This document shows positions 11,957 through 21,252 of a stretch of DNA of 64,000 nucleotides, in pieces. Both the position numbers and the translations under genes were made by a program. The notes beneath the pieces are model-generated. The model saw nothing but the letters and a program-made list of their open reading frames with translations, ran no database searches and had not been told where the DNA came from. Each line of letters starts with the position of its first letter. The first letter of the stretch is position 1. The DNA is from Nitrobacter sp. 62-23 (GTDB lineage Bacteria; Pseudomonadota; Alphaproteobacteria; Rhizobiales; Xanthobacteraceae): positions 278 through 64,277 of the forward strand of contig NZ_MKSM01000111.1 of assembly GCF_001897285.1 (NCBI RefSeq), read 5' to 3'.

Positions 11957-13078
11957 ATGGCAGAAGACACCTTGACGACGGCGGGTATCGGCAAGCATGG
12001 GGTTCTGCGGCTGCCATCGGTGGATGTCGACAGCTACAACATCGAATTGAAAGACGACGAGGGCTTTCTCGGCGACCGCGCCTGCAAGGGCGCCTTCCGC
12101 AGGATCCTCGACGGCCTGCGCAAACCGCTGAAGAAAAACGGCGACGACCCGCTCGGCAAGACCCCGTCCCAAGCAATCGCCAAGGGCTCGCTGGACGAGG
12201 CGCTGATCGGCGACGATATCGAGGCCGCCGCCCTGGTGCATGGCGCCATCGAGGAGTTCGCGCAGGAGCTCGCCTATGTGACGGGACGCTTCCTCAAGAC
12301 CAAGGCATGGGCCGATACCGAGTGCATCGTGGTCGGCGGCGGCTTCCGCAAGAGCCGGGTCGGCGAGATCGCGATCGCCCGGGCCGACCTGTTGCTGAAA
12401 AGCCAGGGTCACAAGGTCCATTTGATCCCGATCCGCTTCGATCCCGACGAGGCCGGGCTGATCGGCTGCCTGCACCTGGCGCCATCGTGGATCTTCGAGG
12501 CGTTTGACAGCATCCTGGCGGTCGACATCGGCGGCACTAACATCCGCTGCGGCGTGGTCGAAACCCGCTGGAAAAAGGCCGCCGACCTCTCCAAGGCCGG
12601 GGTGTGGAAATCCGAACTGTGGCGTCACGCCGACGATGAGCCGACCCGCGAGGGTGCGGTGAAGAAGCTCGTGAAAATGCTGAAGGACCTCATTTCGCAG
12701 GCGGACAAGGAGGGACTGAAGCTCGCGCCATTCATCGGCATTTCCTGCCCGGGCGTGATCGACGAGGATGGATCGATCGAGAAAGGCGCGCAAAATCTTC
12801 CCGGCAACTGGGAGAGCAGCCGATTCAACCTGCCGGCGTCGCTGATCGAGGCCATTCCCGAGATCGGCGGCCACGACACCACCGTGCTGATGCACAATGA
12901 CGGTCTGGCGCAGGGCCTGAGCGAAATGCCCTACATGCAGGACGTCACCCGCTGGGGCGTCCTGACCATCGGCACGGGCCTCGGCAACGCGCGTTTCACC
13001 AATCGCAAGAAGGACAACAAGAAAGACAAGAAGTCCGACGACGGCAAGGACAAGAAGGACAAAAAAGCGAAGGACTGA
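11957..13078 (+). CDS. ROK-family sugar kinase-like protein
   Basis: ILAVDIGGTNIRCGVVETRW, IGISCPGVIDEDGSI, VLTIGTGLGNARF; Lys/Asp-rich C-terminus. Confidence 0.82.
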   Translation: MAEDTLTTAGIGKHGVLRLPSVDVDSYNIELKDDEGFLGDRACKGAFRRILDGLRKPLKKNGDDPLGKTPSQAIAKGSLDEALIGDDIEAAALVHGAIEEFAQELAYVTGRFLKTKAWADTECIVVGGGFRKSRVGEIAIARADLLLKSQGHKVHLIPIRFDPDEAGLIGCLHLAPSWIFEAFDSILAVDIGGTNIRCGVVETRWKKAADLSKAGVWKSELWRHADDEPTREGAVKKLVKMLKDLISQADKEGLKLAPFIGISCPGVIDEDGSIEKGAQNLPGNWESSRFNLPASLIEAIPEIGGHDTTVLMHNDGLAQGLSEMPYMQDVTRWGVLTIGTGLGNARFTNRKKDNKKDKKSDDGKDKKDKKAKD

Positions 13079-13495
13079 CAAACCGCCCGCGCGTGGCCCT
13101 TTCGGTGCCTGGCCGCCGCGCTCGGATATGCCACGACGCGGACGGCGCTGTCCCGACAAAGTAACCTTGATTGGTGAGGTTAAAATCAGGATCGCATTGC
13201 CGGTTTTGCAAAGACCGCTACGGTCGCATGGTCGCGCAGGTGGTCCGCGAAGCCGCACTTCCGGCCACGATTTTAATGACGCGGCACGGGACCGCCGGTT
13301 ATTATCGCGTCCGGCGGTCCCACTTTTCCAGAACGCCGGGCGGGCCCCTCCACGGCCCGCCGAACCAGCCCGGTCATGTTTGGGTTTTGCATTTGAACGG
13401 GCGGCGATGTATCAAGGCGCGCGTTTCTTCATGCGAGCCGGTGTCCGCTTCCCCGAAACCGCGCTAAAGGCGATCCACCGCCAGCATGCACCTTA

Positions 13496-13585
13496 GGAGA
13501 GGTGGCAGAGTGGTCGAATGCACCGCACTCGAAATGCGGCATAGGTGCAAGCCTATCGGGGGTTCGAATCCCTCCCTCTCCGCCA
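13496..13585 (+). tRNA. tRNA-Ser (CGA)
   Basis: GGAGAGGTGGCAGAGTGGTCGAATGCACCGCACTCGAAATGCGGC...GGTTCGAATCCCTCCCTCTCCGCCA; cloverleaf with long variable arm, anticodon CGA, encoded CCA. Confidence 0.96.
13571..13585 (+). repeat. Putative attL core (15-bp direct repeat with 26325-26339)
   Basis: CCTCCCTCTCCGCCA, identical to 26325-26339; coincides with the tRNA-Ser 3' end. Confidence 0.82.
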
Positions 13586-13743
13586 AAAATAGCACCTAAA
13601 CGATTGTTTTTCTAGATGCTTTTTGAAGGCCGGTCTGGGTCAACCCTACCGTTTATCCGTCCCTCCCAAGGGCTTAGAATCGGCCGCGTAGCAGGCTTTC
13701 AGCCGCGCCGGGCTCGATCCGGCCCGGCTCGCCCACAGGGCCG

Positions 13744-14241
13744 CTACGCGCCGAGAAAGCGGCGGATGAACTCTTTCGGGCGCATCGGGGGCCGCTCCAC
13801 GGTCAGACGGCCTTCGCGGCACACCTCAACCCTTACAGGATCGGTCGCGGCGGAATTGACGTGCAAGTCAAAATCGCGATGTTGCCCCCGCACCGACAGC
13901 GAAAAGCCCGGCCGATCGTCTCTATTGCGGACGGTCAGGCGGCCAGTTGAATCCCGAAAGCGCGCTGTCATCACGCCGCCGCGAAGGCTGGCGCTCTCGA
14001 AACGCCATGCCCCAAACCGGCGACGCCCGAGCCAACTCAGAACCGAATAAGAAGGAACACACCCCGACGCCGTGCGGCGGGAACGGAGCGCGGCGAGCGC
14101 GCCAGCGAAATCGCGGAATCGAACTGTCTGATCCATATGGTTAACTCCTGTTTCAGCCCGTCCAAGGCGATCTAGCCACGGGCTGAAACAGGAGTCAAGT
14201 ATTTGATTTTGCTTACTTATTTTCGAAAACAGGTAACCCAA
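13744..14241 (-). CDS. Hypothetical protein of the element (likely start near 14136, MDQTVRFRDF...)
   Basis: Open minus frame, last gene of the element; no recognised family. Confidence 0.45.
   Translation of the reverse strand: MGYLFSKISKQNQILDSCFSPWLDRLGRAETGVNHMDQTVRFRDFAGALAALRSRRTASGCVPSYSVLSWLGRRRFGAWRFESASLRGGVMTARFRDSTGRLTVRNRDDRPGFSLSVRGQHRDFDLHVNSAATDPVRVEVCREGRLTVERPPMRPKEFIRRFLGA
14144..14195. repeat. 18-bp perfect inverted repeat (14144-14161 / 14178-14195)
   Basis: ACTCCTGTTTCAGCCCGT ... ACGGGCTGAAACAGGAGT with a 16-nt spacer. Confidence 0.9.
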
Positions 14242-14266
14242 AATCGAAAACAGGTCGCACGGCCCT

Positions 14267-14599
14267 TCAGTTCAAGGGCCTAATGTAGTCGGCAAACTCG
14301 GCTCGCAACGCGTCATCGCCAAAACGATGCAGCAACGCGCCAGCAGCCTCCCGGCTTACCACGGGCAGAACCTCCAAACCTTGTTCGAGGCCCGCGCGTT
14401 TCACGCGCTTAACGGTCAAAAAGCCGATTCCAGATTCTGCTTTCTCATCAGGCCAGAGCGCCAACACGAGGGCGCACGACGCGAAGCTACGCTCGAAAAA
14501 ACCGGGGTCGCGCTTGGCCAAATGGCTGATGGCCGCAGCCCCATTTGTCAGAGCGCGCATCAACATTGCAAAGCTCAAAACTTCAATGCTCTCGCTCAT
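14267..14599 (-). CDS. Hypothetical phage-element protein
   Basis: 110-aa ORF directly downstream of the tape-measure gene, same strand. Confidence 0.55.
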   Translation of the reverse strand: MSESIEVLSFAMLMRALTNGAAAISHLAKRDPGFFERSFASCALVLALWPDEKAESGIGFLTVKRVKRAGLEQGLEVLPVVSREAAGALLHRFGDDALRAEFADYIRPLN

Positions 14600-14602
14600 G
14601 AT

Positions 14603-16786
14603 TCACGCTCCCTTCCAAGACGGAGCCCTGCCCGTGCTGATGATTTGAGACCTTGTGGCAAATTTCTGCAATTCAATGACTGCATCGGGCGTCGCCGTAA
14701 GGCCTTCTATGATTTTATTACCCGGCAGGTGTATCTGAACGGGATGCCCGCTCGCGCCCGACCCGACCGCCGGGACCGACACGAGACCGCCATTTCGGAA
14801 ACCGGTCATCGGAGGTGTGAGCGCAGACGCGATGCCGCCGCCGACGCCCGCGAAGCTCGCGAGAAGATCGCGCGGGATTCGCATACTCTGCAAAGCGCGC
14901 ATGATACCGACACCATAATAAGACACGGCCTTGAAGGGCTGCACAAACTCGCCGTTCGAGAGCCGTGCAGGAATCGAGTCGCTCGTTCCGGTGCCCGCTC
15001 CACGGACGTAGCCGCCGCTGGCAAAGCCGGGCGCACCATCGCCGCCGCCGACTACCGAAGCAATCGCGCTTGCCGCGCTCTGCGCTTTCGCGACGACGCT
15101 CGCGATAAGATCAATCAGGCCGCTGAAATAGCCCTTCACGGTAGCGACAGCAGAATTGAATTGATCGACGACCCAATCGGCTGCGGCGCTCACGCCGTCT
15201 CTTACGGCCTGCCACGCTCCATTTGCAGCGTCCACGAGACCGCTAAACAGTGAGCTAACAAAATCAAGCGCACCACTAAACGCGTCGCTGATGGCCTGCC
15301 CGACTGCCGACGCCGCTTCCGATAGCGAGCCCATCCGAATCGCAGACGAGACGATAAAGGCCCCTATCGCGACTCCCAACGCTGCGGCTCCAATCGTCGC
15401 AGCCCCGAAGATAGAGATAAGTCCGCCGAACACTGTGACGACGGTTGAGATAGACGACGCTAGCAGCGTAAACGATCCGACGAGTTTCGCGATGACGAGC
15501 GCCGCCGCAATCTCAGTCCCGGTCAAATTCGTGCCGAAAATCGTGTTGATGCCTGTAGCGACCGTGTTGAACACTGACATCAAAGCACTGAGCGCCGGGA
15601 TGATGATATTAGTGACGGCGTTCGAAACAGCGGTGCCGAAAGCCACGACCGACTCTCGCGCGCCGCGAAGCATGTCAGATTTCACATCCGCGTCACGGCC
15701 TTCGAGCACCGCGACCAAATCGTCAATGACAGGCTTCACCTTCGCCGTAATGTCCGCCACGAATAGAACAAGCGCCGTGCGATTCTTGGCGATGAATTCC
15801 GTGAGGCCGTTCAAACTCTGCGACACCAAGGGCGCGAGCGTCGCGGCGATCGAGTCCTTCGCGGATGTTGCGGCTGCGCCGAGTCGGGCGAACGCTGTTG
15901 AGACCGCGAGCAGATTCTTGCGCCCAAGTTGATCCAGCGGCGGCGCGATCCGTTGCGCCTCCAAAGTGAACGCCGCGATGCCGCGCGAACCTTGATTCAT
16001 AAAGCTAACGAGCGAACTACTCTTCGTCCCAAACAACTCCATGGAAAGCGCGGCCTTCGTCGCGCCGTCCGGCAACTCGCGAAAGGCGTCTGCCAAACCC
16101 TCAAATGCTTGCTTCGGATTCTTCAGACTGCCGTCAAAATTGCGCGTGGAAACACCGAGTCGCGTAAATGCGTCCTGCGAATCCGACGCGTTCTGATTCA
16201 ACTTCTGCATTGACGTGCTAAATTGCTGGAAATTTATCTGTCCGCTGGCAAGCTGACGCTTCAAGTCGCGAACGCTGTTATTATACTGCTCATTTCTTTT
16301 CACTGACTCGTCGAGCGCGCGGCTTACGCCGGTTATCGACTTGGCGAAGTCATCACCGGACACGCCCGCTTGTGCTGCCGCATTCTTCAGATTCTCATAT
16401 TCCTTTGCCGAGAGTCCCGCCGCGTCGGCCGCATCTTGGATATTCTTTTGGTTTTGTGCCGATCCCTTCACGAAAGCCGCGACGCCAACTCCGACAGCCG
16501 AAAAGGCGGCGGCCACGGCGGTGACCTTCACGGCCACGTCGCTGAGCGTTGATTTTAAGTTGCTGAACACCTCACGGCCTTTATCGATTTCGGCCCGGAC
16601 TTGTTGCGCTTTTTCCTGCACGGACTTCAGGGAAACGCCGAGCTTGTCCAGAGTCGAATTCGCACTCGCCGCGCGCTCCAAATCTTCGAACGCCTTCTTC
16701 CCGGATGATCCGATGTCTTGAAGCTGCTTCTTAATATCCACTCCACCGGCTAGGGAGATTCGGACTGTAAATGATTTACCAGCCAT
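14603..16786 (-). CDS. Phage tail tape-measure protein
   Basis: Long coiled-coil/Ala-rich protein (DAADAAGLSAKEYENLKNAAAQAGVSGDDFAKSITGVSRALDE..., hydrophobic central segments, FASGGYVRGAGTGTSDSIPARLSNGEFVQ C-terminal motif typical of tape-measure proteins). Confidence 0.88.
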   Translation of the reverse strand: MAGKSFTVRISLAGGVDIKKQLQDIGSSGKKAFEDLERAASANSTLDKLGVSLKSVQEKAQQVRAEIDKGREVFSNLKSTLSDVAVKVTAVAAAFSAVGVGVAAFVKGSAQNQKNIQDAADAAGLSAKEYENLKNAAAQAGVSGDDFAKSITGVSRALDESVKRNEQYNNSVRDLKRQLASGQINFQQFSTSMQKLNQNASDSQDAFTRLGVSTRNFDGSLKNPKQAFEGLADAFRELPDGATKAALSMELFGTKSSSLVSFMNQGSRGIAAFTLEAQRIAPPLDQLGRKNLLAVSTAFARLGAAATSAKDSIAATLAPLVSQSLNGLTEFIAKNRTALVLFVADITAKVKPVIDDLVAVLEGRDADVKSDMLRGARESVVAFGTAVSNAVTNIIIPALSALMSVFNTVATGINTIFGTNLTGTEIAAALVIAKLVGSFTLLASSISTVVTVFGGLISIFGAATIGAAALGVAIGAFIVSSAIRMGSLSEAASAVGQAISDAFSGALDFVSSLFSGLVDAANGAWQAVRDGVSAAADWVVDQFNSAVATVKGYFSGLIDLIASVVAKAQSAASAIASVVGGGDGAPGFASGGYVRGAGTGTSDSIPARLSNGEFVQPFKAVSYYGVGIMRALQSMRIPRDLLASFAGVGGGIASALTPPMTGFRNGGLVSVPAVGSGASGHPVQIHLPGNKIIEGLTATPDAVIELQKFATRSQIISTGRAPSWKGA

Positions 16787-17039
16787 GATTGCTTGCCTCC
16801 AATAAATTTGATTCCCACGGGCCATGACTCACGACAGCCGCGAGCACATCAGGCTCGTCGGGATTCCACCACGCGCGAAATACGATTTGCCCGTCCGCTT
16901 CAATCCGCAGCCAGCTTGCTCCAGCGTGATAATCGGGATCGATGCCAGCGGTGATAAGCAACTCGCCACGGCGCGCGGACGGGAGGTCCGCGCATCGTAA
17001 GATATAAAGTGCTGCATCGCGGATTTTCGAAGCGGTCAT
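16776..17039 (-). CDS. Hypothetical protein, overlaps the upstream RHH gene stop (ATGA)
   Basis: MTASKIRDAALYILRCADLPSARRGELLITAGIDPDYHAGASWLRIEADGQIVFRAWWN... Confidence 0.55.
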   Translation of the reverse strand: MTASKIRDAALYILRCADLPSARRGELLITAGIDPDYHAGASWLRIEADGQIVFRAWWNPDEPDVLAAVVSHGPWESNLLEASNHGW

Positions 17040-17206
17040 AACACAGCCTCCTCTCGCTCAAGGCCGCGAGCGACGAGGCGGCGAAGAACGATGGCGCGGG
17101 GCGTGCCATAAATCGCGAGGGCATCAACGCGGGAAAGCATCGCGCCGGGTAGACGGACGCTCACCTTCTCCGTGAGGGGCGCACGACGTTTCAGATTCCG
17201 TTTCAA
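17036..17206 (-). CDS. Small ribbon-helix-helix-like protein (TTG start; not in the ORF track)
   Basis: Translation (M)KRNLKRRAPLTEKVSVRLPGAMLSRVDALAIYGTPRAIVLRRLVARGLEREEAVL*; RHH-like strand-helix-helix pattern; TGA overlaps the next ATG. Confidence 0.6.
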   Translation of the reverse strand: MKRNLKRRAPLTEKVSVRLPGAMLSRVDALAIYGTPRAIVLRRLVARGLEREEAVL

Positions 17207-17684
17207 AGCCGATCTCCATTTTGGATGGAGTATCGGCGGTCAGACGCGCGGCGTCAGCCAACGAATTGTCGGACAACGGCGGACAAATCAAAAGGGCCAG
17301 CGGTGTGATGCGCTGACCCTTTCTGAGGAAGTTAATGGCGCGGGACGTTTCGACGCCATCAACCGATCAAATGATAGCACTCTCAGACTCGAGCGCAAAC
17401 GCACGGAGAAAAATATTTTCAGCCGCTTTACCTACCTCCGTGAAAAATTTTTATCATAGCTGCGAAGAGTCCGACCCCGTGTCTTGCCCGCATTACTTTT
17501 TGGCCCGGAAGGACCCGAAAATTTTTGGGAGGACTCAGGCGTGGGCTTCGAAGAGAATGTTCTTCTCTCTTTATCTCAACTCGAAAATTTTCAGCGTCGT
17601 GCGGATATCGAGATAGATGCACTTGCATGTAAATAGGTGGCGACACGGGCGCTTGCGGGAAATGGGGGCGCACCAAGGGTGAGG

Positions 17685-17873
17685 GTAGAGTCGTAGAGGG
17701 GTAGACCCCTGCCGCCATATTCCCCCCCCCCCCGGATTGCATGAGCTACACAGCCCTAAATACCCCCCCCCTTTATAGTATATGACTCTACGACTCTACC
17801 AATGAAGGAAACAACTGTGCTGCAAGGGTTTCTGCGGTAAAGTCGGCGGTAGAGGCTGACTCTACGCCTCTAC
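17685..17873. repeat. Octamer array GTAGAG(T/G)(C/G): candidate iterons or operator of the element
   Basis: Tandem octamers at 17685-17708 (x3, +), 17784-17799 (x2, -), 17849-17856 (+), 17858-17873 (x2, -); two poly-C tracts (17722-17733 and 17763-17771) between them. Confidence 0.8.
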
Positions 17874-19531
17874 CCTTGTGTGCTTTTTACAAACCCCGCT
17901 CGATTCTGCCCGAAAATTTTTACCTGACGGCGGTGCTCCCACCCCATCGACTCCATCGTGGTGCGCAATCGCTGCGCCTGCCCCGTTGACCTCTGAGCTT
18001 TGGGTATATCGAGAGCATTCATCAAATCATCCGCATGAACCCGATCGGGCGGCGGCGGTTCGTCGTCGTCTTCATCCTCTGATAGGTCGAAGTTGCTATT
18101 GTAACGTACGTGGTCGCGCTCTCGCTGCTCAAGAAAATCAGCGATGGTATCTTCCCATGGGTTATCCGCCGTCTCATTCTTTTGAAGCTCAGCGGCTACC
18201 GACCACAACGATTCCGGCAACGTAAGAGGCTCGCGGCGCTCTTCTAGCACTGACGCCTCTGCCCACAATTGGTCCCGATCGCGCGCCAGCTTTGACACGT
18301 CGATAGCTGTGCGCAGTTCGAGAGGCCAGAAGCGACGGCCGCCGGTCGCGTCCTTAAGATATCCGGACTCGTTGACCGTGGCGGCACACACGCTGCGACG
18401 CGGGACTTCACTCAGCATTCGGTCGTACGGGTCGCGCTGACGGTCCACCGCCCGACTCAGGAAGGCTTTCAAGGTATCAGCGTCGGCGCGGGTCAATGAT
18501 CCGATCTCCGCGAACTCTTGGAGCCAAATACCCCGGAGCTTCATCGCGGCGTCCTTGTCGCGAAGGTTGCCCAAATCAGCGTCCGAAAACCACTCATCCC
18601 CAAACAGGACGCGCAATGCCGTCGATTTGTAATAGCCTTGCGGTCCCTTCAGGACGGGCATCGTATCGAACTTGCAGCCCGGCCGCCGTTGGCGACGCAC
18701 GGCCCCAACCATGAAGCAGCGGGAGACCGCGCGCGTGTATTCGGAATCATCGCATTCGAAATAATTGGAGAACAACCCATCGACGCGCGCCACGCCATCC
18801 CACTTCAGCCCGTCAAGGTACTCGATAATGGGATTAAACTTGTTCTGGTAGGCGAGCGTCTTTATCACCTCACCTAGGTGGTGGATATCGGGCGTGTATG
18901 CTGCGGCCTTGTATTGCTCATGCATGTACTTCCGTGTGAGCCGCATTACTTTGTCGTCAAGCACGCGGCCGAAATCGTCCGGCCAAGGCAGAGACTCAGT
19001 GCGGAACTCATAGTTCTGTTTCAACTCGTTCCATGCAGGCTTGAGGTCCGCCTTCAACACCGCGTATTCCGCGTTAGCATATGTGTCGGGCGCAACGTTC
19101 GTCTTCCGGTTCATCTTGAATCCGCGCGCAATGATAAGCTCGGTGGATTCATCGCTGCCTTCCATCCAGTCGTCGGATTCGTCATCGTCCGGCAGTGGTT
19201 CGGGCAACGGCGCGCGCGAGTTGCGGCCGGGAACGTTACCTTTATCAGATTTGGAGGCGTAAGCGCGATAGACGATATCGATGACGGCAGTGCGCGAGAC
19301 CTTTGGTGAGCCGTACTCGCAAATAATATTAGCGGCCGACTCTGGCGTTACGCCCCAATCGAAGAAGTCTTGGGCTGTGTTCCATAGCAGCCGCAACCCT
19401 TCTTCGGTCTTCCGATATAGCGACGCGTTCTTGATGCAGCGTTGCTTTGCGTCCTCAAGATCGATTTGATTATCCCATCCTCGGCGCGGTGCTGGTATAT
19501 TTGTTGGTTGAGCAATACTATTATCAGTCAT
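17870..19531 (-). CDS. Virulence-associated E (VapE)-family helicase/primase
   Basis: VLKGPQGYYKSTALRVLFGDEWFSDADLGNLRDKDAAMKLRGIWLQEFAEI...DRMLSEVPRRSVCAATVNESGYLKDATGGRRFWPLEL. Confidence 0.93.
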   Translation of the reverse strand: MTDNSIAQPTNIPAPRRGWDNQIDLEDAKQRCIKNASLYRKTEEGLRLLWNTAQDFFDWGVTPESAANIICEYGSPKVSRTAVIDIVYRAYASKSDKGNVPGRNSRAPLPEPLPDDDESDDWMEGSDESTELIIARGFKMNRKTNVAPDTYANAEYAVLKADLKPAWNELKQNYEFRTESLPWPDDFGRVLDDKVMRLTRKYMHEQYKAAAYTPDIHHLGEVIKTLAYQNKFNPIIEYLDGLKWDGVARVDGLFSNYFECDDSEYTRAVSRCFMVGAVRRQRRPGCKFDTMPVLKGPQGYYKSTALRVLFGDEWFSDADLGNLRDKDAAMKLRGIWLQEFAEIGSLTRADADTLKAFLSRAVDRQRDPYDRMLSEVPRRSVCAATVNESGYLKDATGGRRFWPLELRTAIDVSKLARDRDQLWAEASVLEERREPLTLPESLWSVAAELQKNETADNPWEDTIADFLEQRERDHVRYNSNFDLSEDEDDDEPPPPDRVHADDLMNALDIPKAQRSTGQAQRLRTTMESMGWEHRRQVKIFGQNRAGFVKSTQG

Positions 19532-19584
19532 AATTCCGTTCCGGACGGTTTGCCTCACTGTCCTTTTCTTCGACTGTCTCCTTG

Positions 19585-19623
19585 AACCCGCCGGGCTTCA
19601 CTGCTCGGCGGGTTTTTCTTTTG
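19585..19623 (+). terminator. Plus-strand intrinsic terminator-like hairpin
   Basis: aaCCCGCCGggcttcactgctCGGCGGGTTTTTCTTTT; the U-tract follows only in the + direction. Confidence 0.65.
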
Positions 19624-19628
19624 TCGCG

Positions 19629-20210
19629 TCATCCGAAGTCATCAACCGGCGCTTGTTCATATTCGATGCTGTACATAATGTAGCCGTCGTCGCGTTGCCA
19701 TATGGTTGCATTAAGAATTGAATCCGGCGGCGTCGGCGGGATGCGCTTACGCTCATCAGCGTCGCTGCATTCGCGGATCACGTTGCGTAGAGCGTTGCGC
19801 AACGTGCCGCGATCTTCGTGAATCGGCGTGGGCGCGCGTGGCGGTTGCTCTCTCAACTTTGGGAAATCACCGCCCATAGTCCAACGGCGGATATCGTCGC
19901 GATGAAGCCAGAGTGTTTGCCCTGTCCGCAATACTCGAAAACCGAGACCAAATGGTGTGCGACATTGACTGACAAGTTCGTCGTCATCCCACTCTTGGGC
20001 GGTAAACGGGTCGTCCGATTCGCCCATTGTGCGACCGAAGTATTCGATGGCGTTGGGCGGAAACTTGATGATTTTCGCGCCATGATCGAAAGAGGCGCAC
20101 ACAGGGCCACCTTGCCCCTTGCGCTTCGGTCGGAAAAGGCAAAAGTCCATGGACGCTGCACGTTTAGTCATGCGCGAGAGCATAGACGGCACGGTGTGCG
20201 TTGGTGTCAT
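19629..20210 (-). CDS. Hypothetical protein of the element
   Basis: Minus frame with start MTPTHTVPSMLSRMTKRAASMDFCLFRPKRKGQGG...; no recognised family. Confidence 0.55.
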   Translation of the reverse strand: MTPTHTVPSMLSRMTKRAASMDFCLFRPKRKGQGGPVCASFDHGAKIIKFPPNAIEYFGRTMGESDDPFTAQEWDDDELVSQCRTPFGLGFRVLRTGQTLWLHRDDIRRWTMGGDFPKLREQPPRAPTPIHEDRGTLRNALRNVIRECSDADERKRIPPTPPDSILNATIWQRDDGYIMYSIEYEQAPVDDFG

Positions 20211-20235
20211 CTTTATGGGCACGTTTCGTCTCCTT

Positions 20236-20646
20236 CTAAATTTGCTCCAAGCCGGGAAACTCCCATCCGTCTTCCTCATCAAGCCACGCGCGAAAAGCCG
20301 AGCGACGTATTTTGTACTTATCTCCGGATGAGAGGTTGAAGTAGATGGCGTCCACCATGATTTTAACGGAAACATCATCACTCAAAGGCATGGGCAAGGC
20401 TTCGGCCCAATCTACAGCCATCGGGTCGCCCTCTTTCAATGTGCTAAACGCGTATCTGTAGAGAAAACCTCTAGCGAGCGTGATTCGAATCTTGCCGTAA
20501 TTCAGAACTACACAAAAATCGGCATCTTCAGCCCGAAACGTGTATACGTCGAGATTGCGTGCCTTTAGCAAACAACCTTCGACCGTCAGAATCTTGTCTC
20601 CGTTGTCTTTACTCATCTGACTCGCCTCGAAAATATCAATTGCCAA
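20236..20646 (-). CDS. Hypothetical protein of the element
   Basis: MSKDNGDKILTVEGCLLKARNLDVYTFRAEDADFCVVLNYGKIRITLARG...; no recognised family. Confidence 0.6.
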   Translation of the reverse strand: MAIDIFEASQMSKDNGDKILTVEGCLLKARNLDVYTFRAEDADFCVVLNYGKIRITLARGFLYRYAFSTLKEGDPMAVDWAEALPMPLSDDVSVKIMVDAIYFNLSSGDKYKIRRSAFRAWLDEEDGWEFPGLEQI

Positions 20647-20713
20647 CTGCCGTCCGGTCGCCGCCAGTACGTTCGGACAACGCCGTAACGATCCTCAACT
20701 CGTTTGAATCGTT

Positions 20714-20956
20714 TCACTTGCCACGGCGGCGCTTCGCTCGCGTTGTGCGGCCGTCCACGCGCGTCCGATAGAAATGCTGAACCGCGCGAGAGTCCCACAC
20801 AAGGCGGCCGAGAAATTTGCCTAGCGGTTTCGGGAATGTCTTCCAGTGAATGTGCGCGTAAACCGTGGGCAGCGCGACGCCGCCGATAGCAGCGATGTTC
20901 TCTGCAATGATTCCGTTTTTGGGAAATTTCATTTTTGACTCCAACGTTTCAATCAA
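20714..20956 (-). CDS. Small AlpA/HTH-like DNA-binding protein (paralogue 3)
   Basis: MKFPKNGIIAENIAAIGGVALPTVYAHIHWKTFPKPLGKFLGRLVWDSRAVQHFYRTRV; HTH followed by a FPKP..LVWD..AV wing as in AlpA/HTH_17 proteins. Confidence 0.6.
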   Translation of the reverse strand: MIETLESKMKFPKNGIIAENIAAIGGVALPTVYAHIHWKTFPKPLGKFLGRLVWDSRAVQHFYRTRVDGRTTRAKRRRGK

Positions 20957-21249
20957 TACTCCCAGTATCGGTTTGTTATTTTCGTTTCTAAACCAACGAA
21001 ACGATCAAGCTCCGCACGCAGCCAGCGCGGCTCCATGCCGATCATTATTGGTTTGGGGAATTTCGGATCGCGGCGCACGGCGCGGATGGAGCGCAGGCCC
21101 AAATGCGCGGCGGCCTCATGGGCGTCGGCCGTCTGGCACATGACAGCGTGGAACAAAGCCGCGCGACTGGCGGAATCGACATATGCGGAATCGGCGGTCA
21201 CGTCGATCGTGCCACCGATTCCGTGATCTATGTTGAAGAGCAACCGCAC
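20953..21249 (-). CDS. Small AlpA/HTH-like DNA-binding protein (paralogue 2)
   Basis: TADAHEAAAHLGLRSIRAVRRDPKFPKPIMIGMEPRWLRAELDRFV; HTH plus FPKPI...RW wing; start overlaps neighbours. Confidence 0.6.
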   Translation of the reverse strand: MRLLFNIDHGIGGTIDVTADSAYVDSASRAALFHAVMCQTADAHEAAAHLGLRSIRAVRRDPKFPKPIMIGMEPRWLRAELDRFVGLETKITNRYWEY

Positions 21250-21252
21250 CGA

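Noticed and set aside
11747-13258. 503-aa minus-strand ORF
   Set aside because: Antisense to the ROK-family kinase, which has clear DIGGTN and GTGLGN motifs; the minus ORF has low-complexity shadow composition.
17428-17742. 104-aa minus-strand ORF in the octamer/poly-C region
   Set aside because: Starts in a homopolymer/repeat-rich intergenic region; composition looks non-coding.
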